The position numbers and the translations under genes are program-made. Below are positions 25,465 to 33,523 of a DNA stretch of 64,000 bases, piece by piece. Below the pieces are notes generated by a model that made no database searches, was not told where the DNA came from, and saw only the letters and a program-made list of their open reading frames with translations. The DNA comes from an uncultured Rhizobiaceae group bacterium (GTDB lineage: Bacteria > Pseudomonadota > Alphaproteobacteria > Rhizobiales > Rhizobiaceae). The DNA lies in NCBI GenBank assembly GCA_947501445.1, contig CANMVS010000001.1, positions 186,001 to 250,000 of the forward strand. Direction: 5' to 3'. Within the stretch, counting starts at the first letter, position 1; the number at the start of each line of letters is the position of its first letter.

Positions 25465-27518
25465 TGCTGGTGGACAATGGGATTGGTCAAATGTCGGATC
25501 TCACTCGTTTGTTAAGCCCGAGATCAATCGCAGTTATCGGCGGTGGCGCCTGGTGTCGGGCCGTTGTCGAACAGAACAGAAAGGCCGGATACACCGGTCA
25601 TATCTGGCCGGTCCACCCTACCCGATCTGAGATTGCCGGTGTTGCCACTTACGCCTCCATCAGCGCGCTTCCGGCTGCGCCGGATGCAGCCTTTGTTGGT
25701 ATCAACAGACATGCCACCGTTGAAGCGGTCAGACAATTGCAACACATGGGTGCTGGCGGTGCTGTTTGCTTTGCCAGCGGCTTTGAAGAAACCGGAGATG
25801 GCAATGATCTGCAGGAACAATTGCTTGATGCCGCTGACGAAATGCCGGTGCTGGGCCCCAATTGCTACGGTTTTTTGAATTATCTCGACAACACGATGTT
25901 ATGGCCGGATCAACATGGCGGCTTGGGTGTCAAACAAGGCGTCGCAATCGTCACCCAGTCTTCCAATATTGCCATTAACATGACAATGCAAAACCGCGGA
26001 CTGCCGCTGGCCTATATGGTTACGGCCGGAAATCAGGCGCAGACCGGACTGTCGAAAATCGGAAAAGCGCTTTTGCAAGACCCACGGGTCACGGCCCTTG
26101 GTCTGCATATTGAAGGCCTTGATGACATCATCGACTTTGAAGCACTGGCCGTCGAAGCGCGCAGGCTCGGCAAACCAATTATTGTCCTGAAAGTCGGCAG
26201 GTCCGAAAGTGCACGCGTTGCAGCGCTAACCCATACGGCCTCCCTTGCCGGCGGTGATGCCGGTGCCGATGCACTGTTTCGCCGGCTTGGCGTTGGCAGG
26301 GTAGACACATTGCCCGCCTTTATCGAAACGCTGAAACTTCTTCATGTAACTGGTGCCCTCCCGTCCGCCAACATCGCATCTTTGAGTTGTTCCGGTGGCG
26401 AAGCCGGTCTGATGGCTGATCATGCAGAAAGGCACCAACTGCAGTTTCCCGTGCTGTCACAGCAAAGAAAGGACAAATTGTCAGCGCTGATCGGGCCTTT
26501 GGTCACCCCGTCAAACCCGCTCGATTACCATACGCAGATCTGGCACGATGATGAGGCACTTGTTGAGACATTTTGCCTGATGATGGATCTGCCTGTTGCG
26601 CTGACCCTCATCATTATCGACTTTCCACGCAACGATCGATGCAACCCCGACGACTGGCAGCGCGTCATTGGTGCCTGCGCCATTGCCAGGGCCCGAACTG
26701 GCGGCAACCTGGCCCTCGTCGCGACAATGCCCGAAAACATGCCAGAGGAGATAGCATTCCAACTTGTGGAAATGAGCATCGTGCCATTCTGCGGTCTGGA
26801 CGAGGCATGTGCTGCCGTCAGATGCGCGGCAGATGCCAGTGCGGGATCGCAGTTCAAAACCATTCTTCGTGGCCGAGCACCCATCTGTGCACAAACTTTG
26901 AGCGAAAAGGCTTCAAAGACAGAATTGGCACAATTTGGCCTGCACATTCCGCAATCTGAATTGGCCTATGGCAGCATATCCGCGGCAGAAACCGCAAAGG
27001 CCATCGGTTTTCCGGTAGTACTGAAGGGCGACGGCTTTGCACATAAGACAGAAAATGGTGCTGTCGTTGTCAATCTTTGCTCTACGGCACAGGTCGAGAT
27101 GGCTGCCAATGCAATGCAGGCTGATAAGTTTTTGATTGAACAGCAGGTCACCGACAATGTCGCGGAAATTCTTGTCGGGGTTGTCCATGATCCCGCCCAT
27201 GGATTTGTGCTCACCCTGGCTGCCGGTGGTGTATTGACTGAACTTGTTGCGGACAGGCAGTCTCTTTTGATGCCGGCCAGCGAGACAATGATTGAAGCGG
27301 CTTTGGACAAATTGAAAATTGCATCGCTCATAAAAGGCTACCGCGGCAACCCACCAGCCGACAGGCAGTCCATCATTACCGCTGTGCTCGCGGTGCAATC
27401 CTATGTCGAGGCCAATGCCGATGGTCTGCAGGAACTTGAAGTCAACCCACTGATATGCGGACAGCATCGCGCTGTTGCCGCCGACGCACTGATTATAAGA
27501 GAGATCACCCATGACTGA
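25464..27518 (+). CDS. NDP-forming acyl-CoA synthetase, candidate gamma-butyrobetainyl-CoA synthetase
   Basis: Single-chain acetate-CoA ligase-like enzyme, about 684 residues. The N-terminal CoA-binding domain starts LLSPRSIAVIGGG; a succinyl-CoA ligase-like middle domain contains the phospho-histidine motif AALTHTASLAG; the C-terminal ATP-grasp domain has IGFPVVLKGDGFAHKTENGAV and ELEVNPLI. It replaces the AMP-forming CaiC/BbsG-type ligase found in other carnitine loci. ATG at 25464 overlaps the previous stop (TGATG); an ATG at 25491 is also possible. Substrate is inferred from position. Confidence 0.85.
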   Translation: MLVDNGIGQMSDLTRLLSPRSIAVIGGGAWCRAVVEQNRKAGYTGHIWPVHPTRSEIAGVATYASISALPAAPDAAFVGINRHATVEAVRQLQHMGAGGAVCFASGFEETGDGNDLQEQLLDAADEMPVLGPNCYGFLNYLDNTMLWPDQHGGLGVKQGVAIVTQSSNIAINMTMQNRGLPLAYMVTAGNQAQTGLSKIGKALLQDPRVTALGLHIEGLDDIIDFEALAVEARRLGKPIIVLKVGRSESARVAALTHTASLAGGDAGADALFRRLGVGRVDTLPAFIETLKLLHVTGALPSANIASLSCSGGEAGLMADHAERHQLQFPVLSQQRKDKLSALIGPLVTPSNPLDYHTQIWHDDEALVETFCLMMDLPVALTLIIIDFPRNDRCNPDDWQRVIGACAIARARTGGNLALVATMPENMPEEIAFQLVEMSIVPFCGLDEACAAVRCAADASAGSQFKTILRGRAPICAQTLSEKASKTELAQFGLHIPQSELAYGSISAAETAKAIGFPVVLKGDGFAHKTENGAVVVNLCSTAQVEMAANAMQADKFLIEQQVTDNVAEILVGVVHDPAHGFVLTLAAGGVLTELVADRQSLLMPASETMIEAALDKLKIASLIKGYRGNPPADRQSIITAVLAVQSYVEANADGLQELEVNPLICGQHRAVAADALIIREITHD

Positions 27519-28296
27519 CTCGCCTATTAAAACGCGCCGTGAAGGCGGTATATTGGAAGTTACCCTGGATCGCCCCAAAGCCAATGCCATTGATCTGAAA
27601 ACCAGCCGTCAAATGGGAGATGTCTTTGGTGCATTTCGTGATGACCCGGAACTTCGGGTTGCCATATTGACTGGCAGTGGCGGCAAATTCTTCTGTCCCG
27701 GCTGGGATTTGAAAGCTGCGGCAGACGGCGATGAAGTCGATGGCGACTACGGCATTGGCGGTTTTGGCGGATTGCAGGAATTACCAAACCTCAACAAACC
27801 GGTTATCGCCGCGATCAACGGCATATGTTGCGGCGGTGGGCTGGAACTGGCGATTTCATGCGATATGATCCTTGCTGCAGACCACGCAAGTTTTGCATTG
27901 CCGGAAATACGTTCTGGCACCGTCGCTGACGCTGCATCAATCAAATTGCCAAAGCGCATTCCCTACCACATAGCCATGGATATGCTGTTGACCGGCCGCT
28001 GGCTGGATGTTGAAGAGGCCCACCGTTGGGGTCTGGTAAACCGCATCTGCTCGGCTGAAACGCTGATGGATAACGCGTGGGATCTGGCCAGATTGCTGGA
28101 ATCCGGGCCACCGTTGGTATTTGCTGCAATCAAAGAGGTTGTGCGCGAGGCCGAAAACATGAAATTCCAGGATGCACTCGATCGCATAACCAGCCGGCAG
28201 CTTGAAACTGTAGATCGCCTATATGGCTCGGAGGATCTTATGGAAGGGTTCAAGGCATTCGCTGAAAAGAGAGAACCTGTATGGAAGGGCAAATAG
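27511..28296 (+). CDS. caiD: Carnitinyl-CoA dehydratase/crotonobetainyl-CoA hydratase (CaiD-like)
   Basis: 261-residue enoyl-CoA hydratase/isomerase family protein. The N-terminus (GGILEVTLDRPKANAIDLKT), the FFCPGWDLKAAADG block and the C-terminus FAEKREPVWKGK closely follow E. coli CaiD as I know it. The two glutamates used for catalysis in CaiD are present (GGGLELAIS and FALPEIRSG). It would hydrate crotonobetainyl-CoA to carnitinyl-CoA. Overlaps the synthetase gene by 8 bp and ends the betaine operon. Confidence 0.88.
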   Translation: MTDSPIKTRREGGILEVTLDRPKANAIDLKTSRQMGDVFGAFRDDPELRVAILTGSGGKFFCPGWDLKAAADGDEVDGDYGIGGFGGLQELPNLNKPVIAAINGICCGGGLELAISCDMILAADHASFALPEIRSGTVADAASIKLPKRIPYHIAMDMLLTGRWLDVEEAHRWGLVNRICSAETLMDNAWDLARLLESGPPLVFAAIKEVVREAENMKFQDALDRITSRQLETVDRLYGSEDLMEGFKAFAEKREPVWKGK

Positions 28297-28387
28297 TCCC
28301 AACCGCACCTTTGGGATGGAATAGTCCGATATGTTTTTGACGCGGGCGCAATAAACAGGCAGGATCGTTGTGTATATTTAAGTGATG

Positions 28388-28403
28388 GACCACAGGTGTG
28401 GTC
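28388..28403. promoter_or_regulatory. Inverted repeat just before the transporter ribosome-binding site
   Basis: GACCAC (28388-28393) and GTGGTC (28398-28403) are a perfect 6-bp inverted repeat with an AGGT loop, ending one base before the GGAGGG of the EamA gene. It could be a repressor operator or a small hairpin affecting translation. Confidence 0.35.
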
Positions 28404-28418
28404 GGAGGGTTTTGTACA

Positions 28419-29303
28419 ATGGTCCGACTGTCGCCTGTGGATATTCTTCTGGGTATCTCGGTTGCGCTCATTTGGGGCATGGGCGTTGTCTTTGCCAAAG
28501 CAGCAATTTTTCATTTTCCGCCCATATTGCTGATGGCCTTCCGGTTCACGCTCACAGCATTGGTTCTGGTATGGTTCGTGCGCCCGCCGTTGGGGCAGTT
28601 GATGAAGATCTTCTGGATCGCCCTCATCTCGGCCGCGTTGCAATATAGTTTGACCTTTACCGGCCTTGCCGGTGTGGATGTATCTGTCGCCGCACTCGTT
28701 GTTCAAACGGAAGTTCCATTTCTGATCATTATCGGCGCTGTGGCATTGAAGGAAAAACCTGGCCTGCGCAAATGGATTGGTACCGCTATTGCCTTCATTG
28801 GTGTTGGCCTGATCGCCGGAGAACCAAGGCTTGGTGGTGCCTGGTTATCTTTATTGATGGTCATCGGTGGTGCGTTCACATGGGCAGTTGGCCAGGCAAT
28901 GGTTCGAACGCTCAAGGATATAGACGGCTTGACACTCACCGCATGGATTGCCGTGTTTGCCAGCCCACAACTCTTTGTCATGTCCTATATCTTTGAAGGC
29001 GATCACGTGAATGCGGTGATTTCAGCCAATTGGATCGTCTGGTCTGCAGTGGTATATCTTGGGCTCATCATGACAGCCGTTGGCTACGGAATCTGGTATT
29101 CGCTGGTGCGAAAACACCCCGTCAGTCTCGTCGCGCCCTTTTTGCTGCTGCTGCCGGTTTTCTCAATAATTGGTGGTGTCATGGTTTTGAATGAACGACT
29201 GACAACCCAAACCGTAATCGGCGGGGTTATTGTGATTGCGGGCGTGGCCTTCATTCTGCTTGAGCGAAAACCAAAGATAATCGCAGCGACCGACAACGCC
29301 TGA
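28419..29303 (+). CDS. EamA/DMT superfamily transporter
   Basis: 294-residue inner-membrane protein with two EamA repeats and about ten helices. The first repeat runs from LLGISVALIWGMGVVFAKAAI to about residue 130, and the second ends with LNERLTTQTVIGGVIVIAGV. Members move amino acids or metabolites, often outward. GGAGGG lies 9 bases before the ATG; a GTG at 28398 is less likely. It follows caiD after 122 bp, which contain the inverted repeat above, so it may be a separate transcription unit. Substrate unknown. Confidence 0.88.
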   Translation: MVRLSPVDILLGISVALIWGMGVVFAKAAIFHFPPILLMAFRFTLTALVLVWFVRPPLGQLMKIFWIALISAALQYSLTFTGLAGVDVSVAALVVQTEVPFLIIIGAVALKEKPGLRKWIGTAIAFIGVGLIAGEPRLGGAWLSLLMVIGGAFTWAVGQAMVRTLKDIDGLTLTAWIAVFASPQLFVMSYIFEGDHVNAVISANWIVWSAVVYLGLIMTAVGYGIWYSLVRKHPVSLVAPFLLLLPVFSIIGGVMVLNERLTTQTVIGGVIVIAGVAFILLERKPKIIAATDNA

Positions 29304-29321
29304 AACGACCAGCCAATCTTG

Positions 29322-29828
29322 CTATTTCACTGTTTGCCGTGTGGAAGCTGCAACCGCATCGCGAATGGCCAACGCCAGCAATACACGCAATACATGGCCC
29401 GAAGGACATCCGCACGCCAGTTTCTGCGCCTGCTGCCGCAGGTCAGCAAGACTAATCCGGTCAAATGCATCAAACAGCCCGGCACCAAGGTCAAGCAATT
29501 GTGGGTGGTGAATGAGTAAGGACGATATGGCCGATATTGTATCGGCAAAAAGCTCAGTTGAATTGTCATCGGTTTCACGAACCAGTCGCAGCACCCATGC
29601 CAAATGCACACTGCCATGGCTACGTCCGATACGTCGAAGCGTTGCCGGACAATAGCAGACACCGGCGCGACGCTTTTTGTGATATTGCTGCGCTCCATTG
29701 AGAATTCTAATTCCACACTGTCGGGCAATTTTGTGAATGTCGCACGCATGAGGGGCGTCTGGAATATTTTTGGCACCTATTGTTTTTCTGTCGCCCGGAT
29801 TCAATCCGGATTGGGCTGTGATCATCAT
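29322..29828 (-). CDS. Hypothetical protein with a conserved-looking helical C-terminus
   Basis: About 168 residues from the ATG at 29828, which has GGAGG just upstream; the frame opens at 29882. The N-terminal half is rich in basic residues and cysteines (ARQCGIRILNGAQQYHKKRRAG, CYCPATLRRIGRSHGS). The C-terminal half is helical (WVLRLVRETDDNSTELFADTISAISSLL). I do not recognise the family. It is the leftmost of three leftward genes beside the S24 repressor, so possibly part of a prophage remnant. The 299 bp to the next gene (29829-30127) hold nothing I can support. Confidence 0.55.
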   Translation of the reverse strand: MMITAQSGLNPGDRKTIGAKNIPDAPHACDIHKIARQCGIRILNGAQQYHKKRRAGVCYCPATLRRIGRSHGSVHLAWVLRLVRETDDNSTELFADTISAISSLLIHHPQLLDLGAGLFDAFDRISLADLRQQAQKLACGCPSGHVLRVLLALAIRDAVAASTRQTVK

Positions 29829-30127
29829 TCCTCCAGACAGGCGCGTCGCTGTGACAGCCGCCAATGGGACGAACGACGACACGACCGATCAACTAAATTG
29901 AATATTTAGATATATGCCGACACAAAAGTTGAGAACACGCAGCCCCACAGGCTGGCTATAGTCTGCCGGTGGGATGGTTGATATCTCTGTTCAGTGCGTT
30001 GTCGCCTGCGTCCATGCACACTCCCAAGGCCGGGAGGCTGGCGTACCACACATCTGGACTCCACACTTGCGGCGGCCATGATCAATGGCCGTCGTTTGGA
30101 CATCACAATGGAAAAGCCGGATGTCGC

Positions 30128-30541
30128 TTATTGGTTTATCAGGCCAAGTTTGCCAGCCGCCGCCTGACAGCTCATACCGCGCATCAATAGTTTGATATAT
30201 TGCGGCTCCTTGGACAGCGGCACATCAAAACCACGCCGTGCCCTTTTATAGGCCACGAGATGGTGACCACAGGACTTCACTGGTCTGCTGCCATCCGAAC
30301 GAGGTGCGGGTGGCATCGCAAGCTGTCCTTTTCGCACCCCATAGCGGCTCGCAAGTTTGCGAATATATGTCTCGTCAATGTCAAAGAGATCGGCCAATGC
30401 TGCGGTCGTTTCCCCGCCTGCATATTGTTGCAGAAGATTTTCCTTATCCTGCATATTAAGCTTTGAGCGTCGGCCCCTCGGTGCCACAGTTTTATCGGTA
30501 ATAAATGGGGTATGGGGTATCTCGTCAAATTGGTCCGACAT
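30128..30541 (-). CDS. Small helix-turn-helix protein, phage-like
   Basis: 137 residues. The middle carries a resolvase/Psq-like helix-turn-helix (LLQQYAGGETTAALADLFDIDETYIRKLASRYGVRKG), followed by a basic region and a second possible helix pair (LLMRGMSCQAAAGKLGLI). The fold suggests DNA binding. It is transcribed away from the S24 repressor and could be a Cro-like or replication-control gene. The family is not recognised. Confidence 0.55.
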   Translation of the reverse strand: MSDQFDEIPHTPFITDKTVAPRGRRSKLNMQDKENLLQQYAGGETTAALADLFDIDETYIRKLASRYGVRKGQLAMPPAPRSDGSRPVKSCGHHLVAYKRARRGFDVPLSKEPQYIKLLMRGMSCQAAAGKLGLINQ

Positions 30542-30590
30542 GGGTCATCCACTGTATCGTTTGAAAATGAAGTCCGGATACGCACTGCAA

Positions 30591-30869
30591 TCAGCGTTTC
30601 TCTTTTGCGCACCGCCGCTGTTCTGATACGCCATCCAACAAGCTGACACGCGGCACGGAGATCTGCTTTCGCCCCCAGTCAGGGTCACCGTTCCCGGACG
30701 TCGGCTCACCAAAATCAATAACCGCGCGCCATACCCGCTCGATCCCTAATTCACCAGCTGTTGGGCGACCTTTGGCCAGATCCTGCGGTTCACTTTCTGC
30801 ATCAATTGTTCTTGTTTTGTTCTCTTTTTTAGTTTGGGCAACCGGCGTGGTTGAAGCGCTGTCTGGCAT
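30591..30869 (-). CDS. Small hypothetical protein next to the repressor
   Basis: 92 residues from MPDSASTTPV; the frame is open to 30914. The first 45 residues are polar and probably disordered, followed by a compact region (GELGIERVWRAVIDFGEPTSGNG). No family recognised. It is the first leftward gene after the two candidate operators and so the best guess for the gene repressed by the S24 protein. Confidence 0.45.
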   Translation of the reverse strand: MPDSASTTPVAQTKKENKTRTIDAESEPQDLAKGRPTAGELGIERVWRAVIDFGEPTSGNGDPDWGRKQISVPRVSLLDGVSEQRRCAKEKR

Positions 30870-30916
30870 GGCTATCGCTTTCAATGATTGCAGTCTGAAG
30901 GAGTATTTGCACATTA

Positions 30917-30959
30917 TGCCATTTTGGTATATAGGTCAATGCAAAATACCACTTTGGTC
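30917..30959. promoter_or_regulatory. Two imperfect palindromic operator candidates of the S24 repressor
   Basis: TGCCATTTTGGTAT (30917-30930) and ATACCACTTTGGTC (30946-30959) share an ATACCA-n2-TTGGTAT-like dyad, 29 bp apart, close to three helical turns. They lie between the leftward small gene and the rightward repressor, the standard place for CI/Cro-type operators. Confidence 0.5.
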
Positions 30960-31008
30960 TCGTAAAAATTGCAATTCCGCAATCTACACTGACCCCAAGA
31001 GCACCAGA

Positions 31009-31106
31009 GCAATTCTGGTTTTGACGGAATCGGCAAAACCAGGATGCATCAACAAAATCAGAGGCCGACACCGTTGTCCCGTTTCTGACAAAACGTGAAA
31101 CGGTCT
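31009..31106 (+). repeat. Dispersed 98-bp intergenic repeat, copy B
   Basis: Same length and order as copy A. The left stem reads TTCTGGTTTT/AAAACCAG: relative to copies A and C both arms changed together (CAGG/CCTG to CTGG/CCAG), so pairing is kept. It ends 8 bp before the repressor ATG and must be in its leader or promoter. Confidence 0.85.
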
Positions 31107-31114
31107 GATACAAG

Positions 31115-31831
31115 ATGAGCATAATCAAGACGCTTCGAGAAGCCCAAGGCTTGACCCAGGTACAGCTTGCAGACCGTTTGTCCACGTCTCAGCCGCAGAT
31201 CAGACGCCTGGAAGCGGGCGAACGCCGGTTGACAAAGGAATGGGCAGAAAAGCTTGCCCCTCACCTTGGTACCACGGCCGCAGAACTGATGTTTGGCGAT
31301 CCAATACCCGCTGCAACAACGGCCCCTTCCGTTCCCCCGGCTGCAATCAGGGTTTCATCACCGGTTACATCCGACAACAGTGGCTATTTGACAGCTCCCG
31401 CGAACGCAAGGCTTGGTGACACACTGGTTGATTTGCAAAGCAAAATCCCGGTATATGGTCAGGCAGTCGGCGGCGTGGATGGTGAATTTGTAATGAATGG
31501 TGATCGCCTCGACGATGTGTTTTCCCCACCCAGCCTCTCTTCAGTTGTGGGTGCCTATGCCGTATTCGTTTCCGGTGAATCCATGGAACCGCGCTATTTT
31601 GACGGTGAGATCGTATATGTAAACCCGGCAAAACGCGTCAGGCGGGGTGACTTTGTTGTGGCGCAGATACAGTCAGACGAACATGCGCCGCGCCTTGCCT
31701 ATGTCAAACGATTTGTGCGCTGGAATTCATCCGAACTCGTTTTGGCACAATATAATCCGATCAGAGAACTGTGTTTTGAAGCCGATCAGGTTGTCTCGGT
31801 ACACCTCGCGGTGATGGGCGGAGCGGTGTAG
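31115..31831 (+). CDS. XRE/S24 family transcriptional repressor (CI/C2-like)
   Basis: 238-residue phage-type repressor. The N-terminal HTH_XRE is LREAQGLTQVQLADRLSTSQPQIRRLEAGER; an Ala/Pro-rich linker spans about residues 60-105. The C-terminal S24 peptidase-like domain has the catalytic Ser in VSGESMEPRYFDGEIVYV and Lys in AYVKRFVRW, so RecA-stimulated self-cleavage is possible. Beside leftward small genes and paired dyads it resembles an immunity region. No integrase or structural phage genes are in the window. Confidence 0.88.
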   Translation: MSIIKTLREAQGLTQVQLADRLSTSQPQIRRLEAGERRLTKEWAEKLAPHLGTTAAELMFGDPIPAATTAPSVPPAAIRVSSPVTSDNSGYLTAPANARLGDTLVDLQSKIPVYGQAVGGVDGEFVMNGDRLDDVFSPPSLSSVVGAYAVFVSGESMEPRYFDGEIVYVNPAKRVRRGDFVVAQIQSDEHAPRLAYVKRFVRWNSSELVLAQYNPIRELCFEADQVVSVHLAVMGGAV

Positions 31832-31842
31832 AATTTAATCCA

Positions 31843-33438
31843 TCAGCTGTACACGCGTGACACCAGCGAAAAGCGTTGTTCGATACCGATGGCAGATAAA
31901 AAATCCTGGTCATGGCTGACCACCAGAATTGCACCATCGTAAGAGGCCAATCCGGCTTCGACCTCAGCAAGCGCTTCCAGATCGAGATGATTGGTCGGTT
32001 CGTCCAGCATCAGCAATTGGGCCGGTTCCCGCGCCATGAGACAACAGGCCAGGCCAGCGCGCAACAATTCACCGCCACTGAGTGATCCAACGATGCGGTT
32101 TGCATCGTTGGCCCGAAAAAGGAAACGCGCCAGTTGCCCTCGGCCGTCACGATCACCGACTTGCGGATTAATGCGTTGGCAGTTTTCCAAAATGGTTTGT
32201 TGGCGATCCAGAAATGCAACATTCTGATCGAGAAATGCAAACGGCACATTGATATCAACGTCACCGCATTTGGGAGCCAGCGTTCCCGCCAGGGTCTTGA
32301 ATAAAGTAGACTTGCCGCATCCATTGGGTCCACATATCGCCAACCGCTGTGGGCCAACCAGTTGCAGACATAAATCTGAGAACAACGGCTCTGCGTCCGC
32401 ATAGCCACCGCTCAGATTATGCGTTGCAAGAACAACCCGATTGCCTGGTAACCCAACTGAATCCAGCTCCAACCGCGGTGGCACCGATTGTATCGCCTGC
32501 TCCCGTGCCTTTCTCAGATTATCTTCAGCAAGTTTCATACGTCGAACGTTCTCACGATTAGTCGTACTCAGCGCATTTTCGGATTGCTGTTTTTGCGCAT
32601 TGAGGATCAGTTTGCTTTGGCTACCATCCCACCTGGCGTGCCGACCCCTGGCATTGGTTTTGTCTTTTCGCTGACGTGCGATCTGCTGTTTTGACTTTGC
32701 GCGATGCATTTGGTCCTGCGCATGCGACAGGTCTTGCCTGTGCCGGACCTGTTCCGCCAACTTTGCCTGCGCGAAGAAATCCCAATTGCCCCCATAGGTT
32801 TTTACGCCGCCTGGCGTGAGTTCCAAAATGCAGGTTGCGTCTCTCAGCAGCGCCCTGTCGTGCGATACGACAACGGCACCACCTTTGTAGTCGGCCAGGG
32901 TCCTGGCGATCAGAGTTCTAGCGTCCTGATCGAGGTTATTGGTTGGTTCGTCCATCAAAACCACATCAGGGTGATCAAAAAATACGGATGCCAACGATAC
33001 ACGCATGCATTGACCACCACTAAGCTGGCTGATCAGCTGACCTGGCGACATTGTCCCAAGACCGAATTTGCGCAGTGAAGAGCGAATGCGCTCATCCAGC
33101 GACCAGTCAATCTCCCAGGCTGTATCTGAACCGGTGTGACCTGAAAGCACAAGCATCAGGTCGCGATAGGCGCACGAGACACCAAATACATCTGCGATCG
33201 TTTCCGTCTGTGGGGCATCGATACATTGCCCCATGAACCGCATCACGGAACGGCTGCGCACAATGCCAGTGCCCGGTTGCCTGATGCCGGCTATAACTTC
33301 AAGCAATGTCGATTTGCCGATGCCATTGGCACCAACAATAGCAGTCAGACCATGCTGAATTTCAATATTTACGTTTTCAAAGAGGCGCCGGCCATCAGGC
33401 GTGGCATAGGACACATTGTGAGCTGTCAGTAATGTCAT
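31843..33438 (-). CDS. ABC-F family ATPase (ribosome-associated, possible resistance protein)
   Basis: 531-residue soluble protein with two ABC domains and no membrane segment. First domain: GANGIGKST (36-44), LSGGQCMRVSLA. Second: GPNGCGKST, LSGGELLRAGLA, LLMLDEPTNHLDLEAL. The linker between them is long, basic and helical (roughly residues 220-320), as in ABC-F proteins acting at the ribosomal E site. Its leader has an overlapping leader ORF and a long hairpin, and an APH(6)-type kinase gene is divergent, so antibiotic resistance is likely but unproven. Its own ATG lacks a clear ribosome-binding site. Confidence 0.88.
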   Translation of the reverse strand: MTLLTAHNVSYATPDGRRLFENVNIEIQHGLTAIVGANGIGKSTLLEVIAGIRQPGTGIVRSRSVMRFMGQCIDAPQTETIADVFGVSCAYRDLMLVLSGHTGSDTAWEIDWSLDERIRSSLRKFGLGTMSPGQLISQLSGGQCMRVSLASVFFDHPDVVLMDEPTNNLDQDARTLIARTLADYKGGAVVVSHDRALLRDATCILELTPGGVKTYGGNWDFFAQAKLAEQVRHRQDLSHAQDQMHRAKSKQQIARQRKDKTNARGRHARWDGSQSKLILNAQKQQSENALSTTNRENVRRMKLAEDNLRKAREQAIQSVPPRLELDSVGLPGNRVVLATHNLSGGYADAEPLFSDLCLQLVGPQRLAICGPNGCGKSTLFKTLAGTLAPKCGDVDINVPFAFLDQNVAFLDRQQTILENCQRINPQVGDRDGRGQLARFLFRANDANRIVGSLSGGELLRAGLACCLMAREPAQLLMLDEPTNHLDLEALAEVEAGLASYDGAILVVSHDQDFLSAIGIEQRFSLVSRVYS

Positions 33439-33496
33439 GAAGTACCGATCGTGAGAACATCAGGCTGGTGGGATCACACATGTTCTCATTGTTCAT
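33395..33496 (-). CDS. Candidate leader peptide ORF overlapping the ABC-F start
   Basis: 33-codon frame beginning MNNENMCDPTSL. Its ATG (33496-33494) has AGGAG nine bases upstream, better than the ABC-F gene itself. It is read in another frame and ends 44 bases inside the ABC-F gene. The start codon lies in the left arm of the leader hairpin. Size and place fit a regulatory leader peptide; expression is inferred. Confidence 0.5.
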   Translation of the reverse strand: MNNENMCDPTSLMFSRSVLHDITDSSQCVLCHA

Positions 33497-33502
33497 CGGT
33501 AC
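33442..33502 (-). promoter_or_regulatory. Long leader hairpin of the ABC-F gene (attenuator candidate)
   Basis: Outer arms GTACCGA (33442-33448) and TCGGTAC (33496-33502) and inner arms TGAGAACAT (33452-33460) and ATGTTCTCA (33480-33488) pair perfectly, 16 bp in total, around a 19-base loop. On the minus-strand transcript the stem ends 3 bases before the ABC-F ATG. It could equally be a DNA operator in the divergent promoter. Confidence 0.6.
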
Positions 33503-33523
33503 ACACTCCTGTTCCTGTCGCGG

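Noticed and set aside
29906-30106. 66-codon minus-strand open frame in the repressor module
   Set aside because: Low-complexity, basic, no ribosome-binding site and no resemblance to any family.
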